Positions 62,832 through 64,000 of a stretch of DNA of 64,000 bases are shown here, piece by piece. How positions within the stretch are numbered: position 1 is the stretch's first letter; each line of letters begins with the position of its first letter. The position numbers and the translations under genes were made by a program. Source of the DNA: an uncultured Pelagibacteraceae bacterium. GTDB lineage: Bacteria > Pseudomonadota > Alphaproteobacteria > Pelagibacterales > Pelagibacteraceae. The notes under the pieces are model-generated. The model had not been told where the DNA came from, ran no database searches, and worked only from the letters and a program-made list of their open reading frames with translations. The stretch spans positions 1 to 64,000 of the forward strand of contig CACJRK010000004.1 of assembly GCA_902595795.1 (NCBI GenBank), in the 5' to 3' direction.

Positions 62832-63520
62832 TGAAAATAGAAACACTTAAAGAAATAATAAAAAAAAAGTTATCTAATGAACAATTTGCTGTTTTAACTA
62901 ATTTAAATAACGGATCCTCTGAAATATTTAAATTAGGAACACCAATTAGTAAAAATTTTATTAATTATAAAAATGAAATACAGAGTTATTATAATCTAAA
63001 AAAAAGTGGTATTATTGATGGTACTGAGATTTTTATTCAAAATTATATTAAGCCAGTTGAAGTAATCATAGTTGGTGCAGTACATATTACACAATATTTA
63101 ATTCAATATTTAAAAGATCTAAATTTTAATGTTATTGTTGTTGATCCAAGAGAATACTTCATAACTAAACAAAAATTTCAAAACATTAAAATTATCAATG
63201 AATGGCCTGAAGAATTTTTTAAAAAAATTGAAACTAGCTCTAATACTGCATTAATTACTTTGACTCATGATCCAAAAATTGACGAACCAGCGTTAAAATA
63301 TGCTTTAGAAAAAAAATTTTTTTATATAGGTGCTCTAGGAAGTAAAAAAACCCACGAGAATAGATGCAAAAGATTAAAAGAAGAGGGATTTAACGATGAG
63401 GAAATTGCCTCAATACATGGACCAATTGGAATTAAAATAGGAGGAAAATCTGCTCCTGAAATAGCTTTATCGATTGTTGCTCAATTAATTTTTGAAACAA
63501 ACAAATATAAAACGATTTAG
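62831..63520 (+). CDS. XdhC C-terminal Rossmann domain protein (split XdhC)
   Basis: The 229-residue product is the second half of XdhC. The track extends it to 62771, but that region only overlaps the previous gene, so the ATG at 62831 is used. After a linker comes the XdhC_C Rossmann domain with VEVIIVGAVHITQYLIQYLKDLNFNVIVVDPREYF, then ALITLTHDPKIDEPALKYAL and FFYIGALGSKKTHENRCKRLKEEGFNDEEIASIHGPIGIKIGGKSAPEIALSIVAQLI. All are standard. Its TAG stop overlaps that of the convergent glycosylase gene by four bases. Confidence 0.92.
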   Translation: MKIETLKEIIKKKLSNEQFAVLTNLNNGSSEIFKLGTPISKNFINYKNEIQSYYNLKKSGIIDGTEIFIQNYIKPVEVIIVGAVHITQYLIQYLKDLNFNVIVVDPREYFITKQKFQNIKIINEWPEEFFKKIETSSNTALITLTHDPKIDEPALKYALEKKFFYIGALGSKKTHENRCKRLKEEGFNDEEIASIHGPIGIKIGGKSAPEIALSIVAQLIFETNKYKTI

Positions 63521-64000
63521 TACTGAATAGGTTCAGGATCTATACTTCGCCACAAATACCAAGTTGCTACAGAACAGTAAGGAGAAAATTTTTTGTTTAA
63601 ATACTTTACATAACTTTCTGGTGGTAAATATTTTTTATTAAAGTTTTTTGATATAGCTCTCAAAAGTCCAATATCTTGTGTGGGCCAAATATTTGGTCGA
63701 TTATAAGTAAACAATAAGATCATTTCTGCAGACCATCTTCCGATTTGTCTAAGTTGTGAAAGATAAATAATAGCATCCTCATCAGACATTTTTGAAATCA
63801 GTCTTGGATTAAACTCTTTATTCAATACTTGTTTTGCTAAACTTTTAATTCCTTTTACCTTCTGTCTACTTAGACCACAGCTTTTTAATTGTGTATTTGA
63901 TAACTTGTTAACTACCTTTGCATTAATTTTATTTTTACATTTTTTTTTAAATTTTAAAAAAACTGAATTAGCAGCAGCAACACTAATTTGTTGACCAATA
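63517..64000 (-). CDS. DNA-3-methyladenine glycosylase II (AlkA-type, HhH-GPD), 5' partial
   Basis: This base-excision repair glycosylase removes alkylated bases. The track begins at an internal TTG (63825), but the frame is open back to the window end and reads IGQQISVAAANSVFLKFKKKC and SCGLSRQKVKGIKSLAKQVL upstream, both conserved in AlkA, so the gene starts outside the window. The helix-hairpin-helix LRQIGRWSAEMILLFTYNRPNIWPTQDIGLLRAI contains the catalytic Asp. At least 161 residues are present. It converges on the XdhC C-terminal gene and has no evident link to it. Confidence 0.88.
   Translation of the reverse strand, partial: IGQQISVAAANSVFLKFKKKCKNKINAKVVNKLSNTQLKSCGLSRQKVKGIKSLAKQVLNKEFNPRLISKMSDEDAIIYLSQLRQIGRWSAEMILLFTYNRPNIWPTQDIGLLRAISKNFNKKYLPPESYVKYLNKKFSPYCSVATWYLWRSIDPEPIQY

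Noticed and set aside
62502-63520. XdhC as a frameshifted pseudogene
   Set aside because: Both halves are intact and end or begin at a domain boundary with a normal stop-start overlap, so two working genes are more likely.
63517-63825. 102-residue ORF starting at 63825 as a complete gene
   Set aside because: The track start is an internal TTG. The frame continues upstream with AlkA-like sequence to the window end, so it is a partial gene.

Overview
The window is a dense, very AT-rich stretch of an alphaproteobacterial chromosome that looks like SAR11 (Pelagibacterales). The evidence is the gene content (a Brp/Blh-type retinal synthesis gene, an aa3 cytochrome oxidase operon, an lpxK-waaA-lpxL set), lysine/asparagine/isoleucine-rich proteins, and gaps that are mostly 0-60 bases or small overlaps. 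I see no rRNA, tRNA, CRISPR array, insertion sequence or prophage, and no gene-free stretch longer than about 300 bases. The organism call is inference from content; nothing could be searched.

Layout. 1-3030: end of a blh-like carotene dioxygenase gene, then ispH, a homoserine kinase gene and rnhA on the + strand. 3020-11156: a long minus-strand operon-like run, rsmE-ctaC-ctaD-ctaB-small membrane ORF-ctaG-ctaE-surf1-thrC-peroxiredoxin. 11173-14068: dehalogenase-like, pirin and quinone oxidoreductase genes, then a DUF2721 gene. 14118-19937: ubiA, an MsbA-like exporter, waaA, lpxK and an lpxL-like gene (prenylquinone plus lipid A/Kdo), then a DUF2093 gene. 19961-28199: purD, rsmD, then a minus-strand run HAD-ribF-ileS-lspA-DUF3035 lipoprotein-pgi. 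28267-30363: groES-groEL with a likely heat-shock promoter and a clear terminator. 30379-43034: typA, a YczE-like membrane protein, tldD/pmbA, a Cfa-like methyltransferase, a DapA-like aldolase, a glycosyltransferase, a DnaJ-domain membrane protein and several unknowns. 43053-45714: oligopeptidase B and an hsp20 gene with a strong sigma-32-type promoter and a ROSE-like 5' UTR.

The most striking part is 45725-63520, a purine acquisition and degradation island. It has an NCS2 nucleobase permease, a deaminase, a nucleoside-type BMP/ABC importer (ATPase, two permeases, binding protein), a purine phosphoribosyltransferase, guanine deaminase, two-subunit xanthine dehydrogenase, a PuuD-type urate hydroxylase, HIU hydrolase (UraH), OHCU decarboxylase (UraD), PuuE-type allantoinase, allantoicase, ureidoglycolate lyase, a small cytochrome c, a DUF1330 protein and a split XdhC. 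Together these would take guanine or xanthine through urate and allantoin to glyoxylate and urea. PuuD lacks its usual cytochrome c tail while a stand-alone cytochrome c lies in the same island, and XdhC is divided into two genes at its domain boundary. No urease gene is visible.

The window ends inside an AlkA-type DNA glycosylase gene. Several starts were moved from the ORF track (which sometimes used TTG) to a nearby ATG, and three genes too short or too truncated for the track were added: a 41-residue CoxF-like ORF, a 38-residue basic ORF, and the upstream part of the glycosylase.
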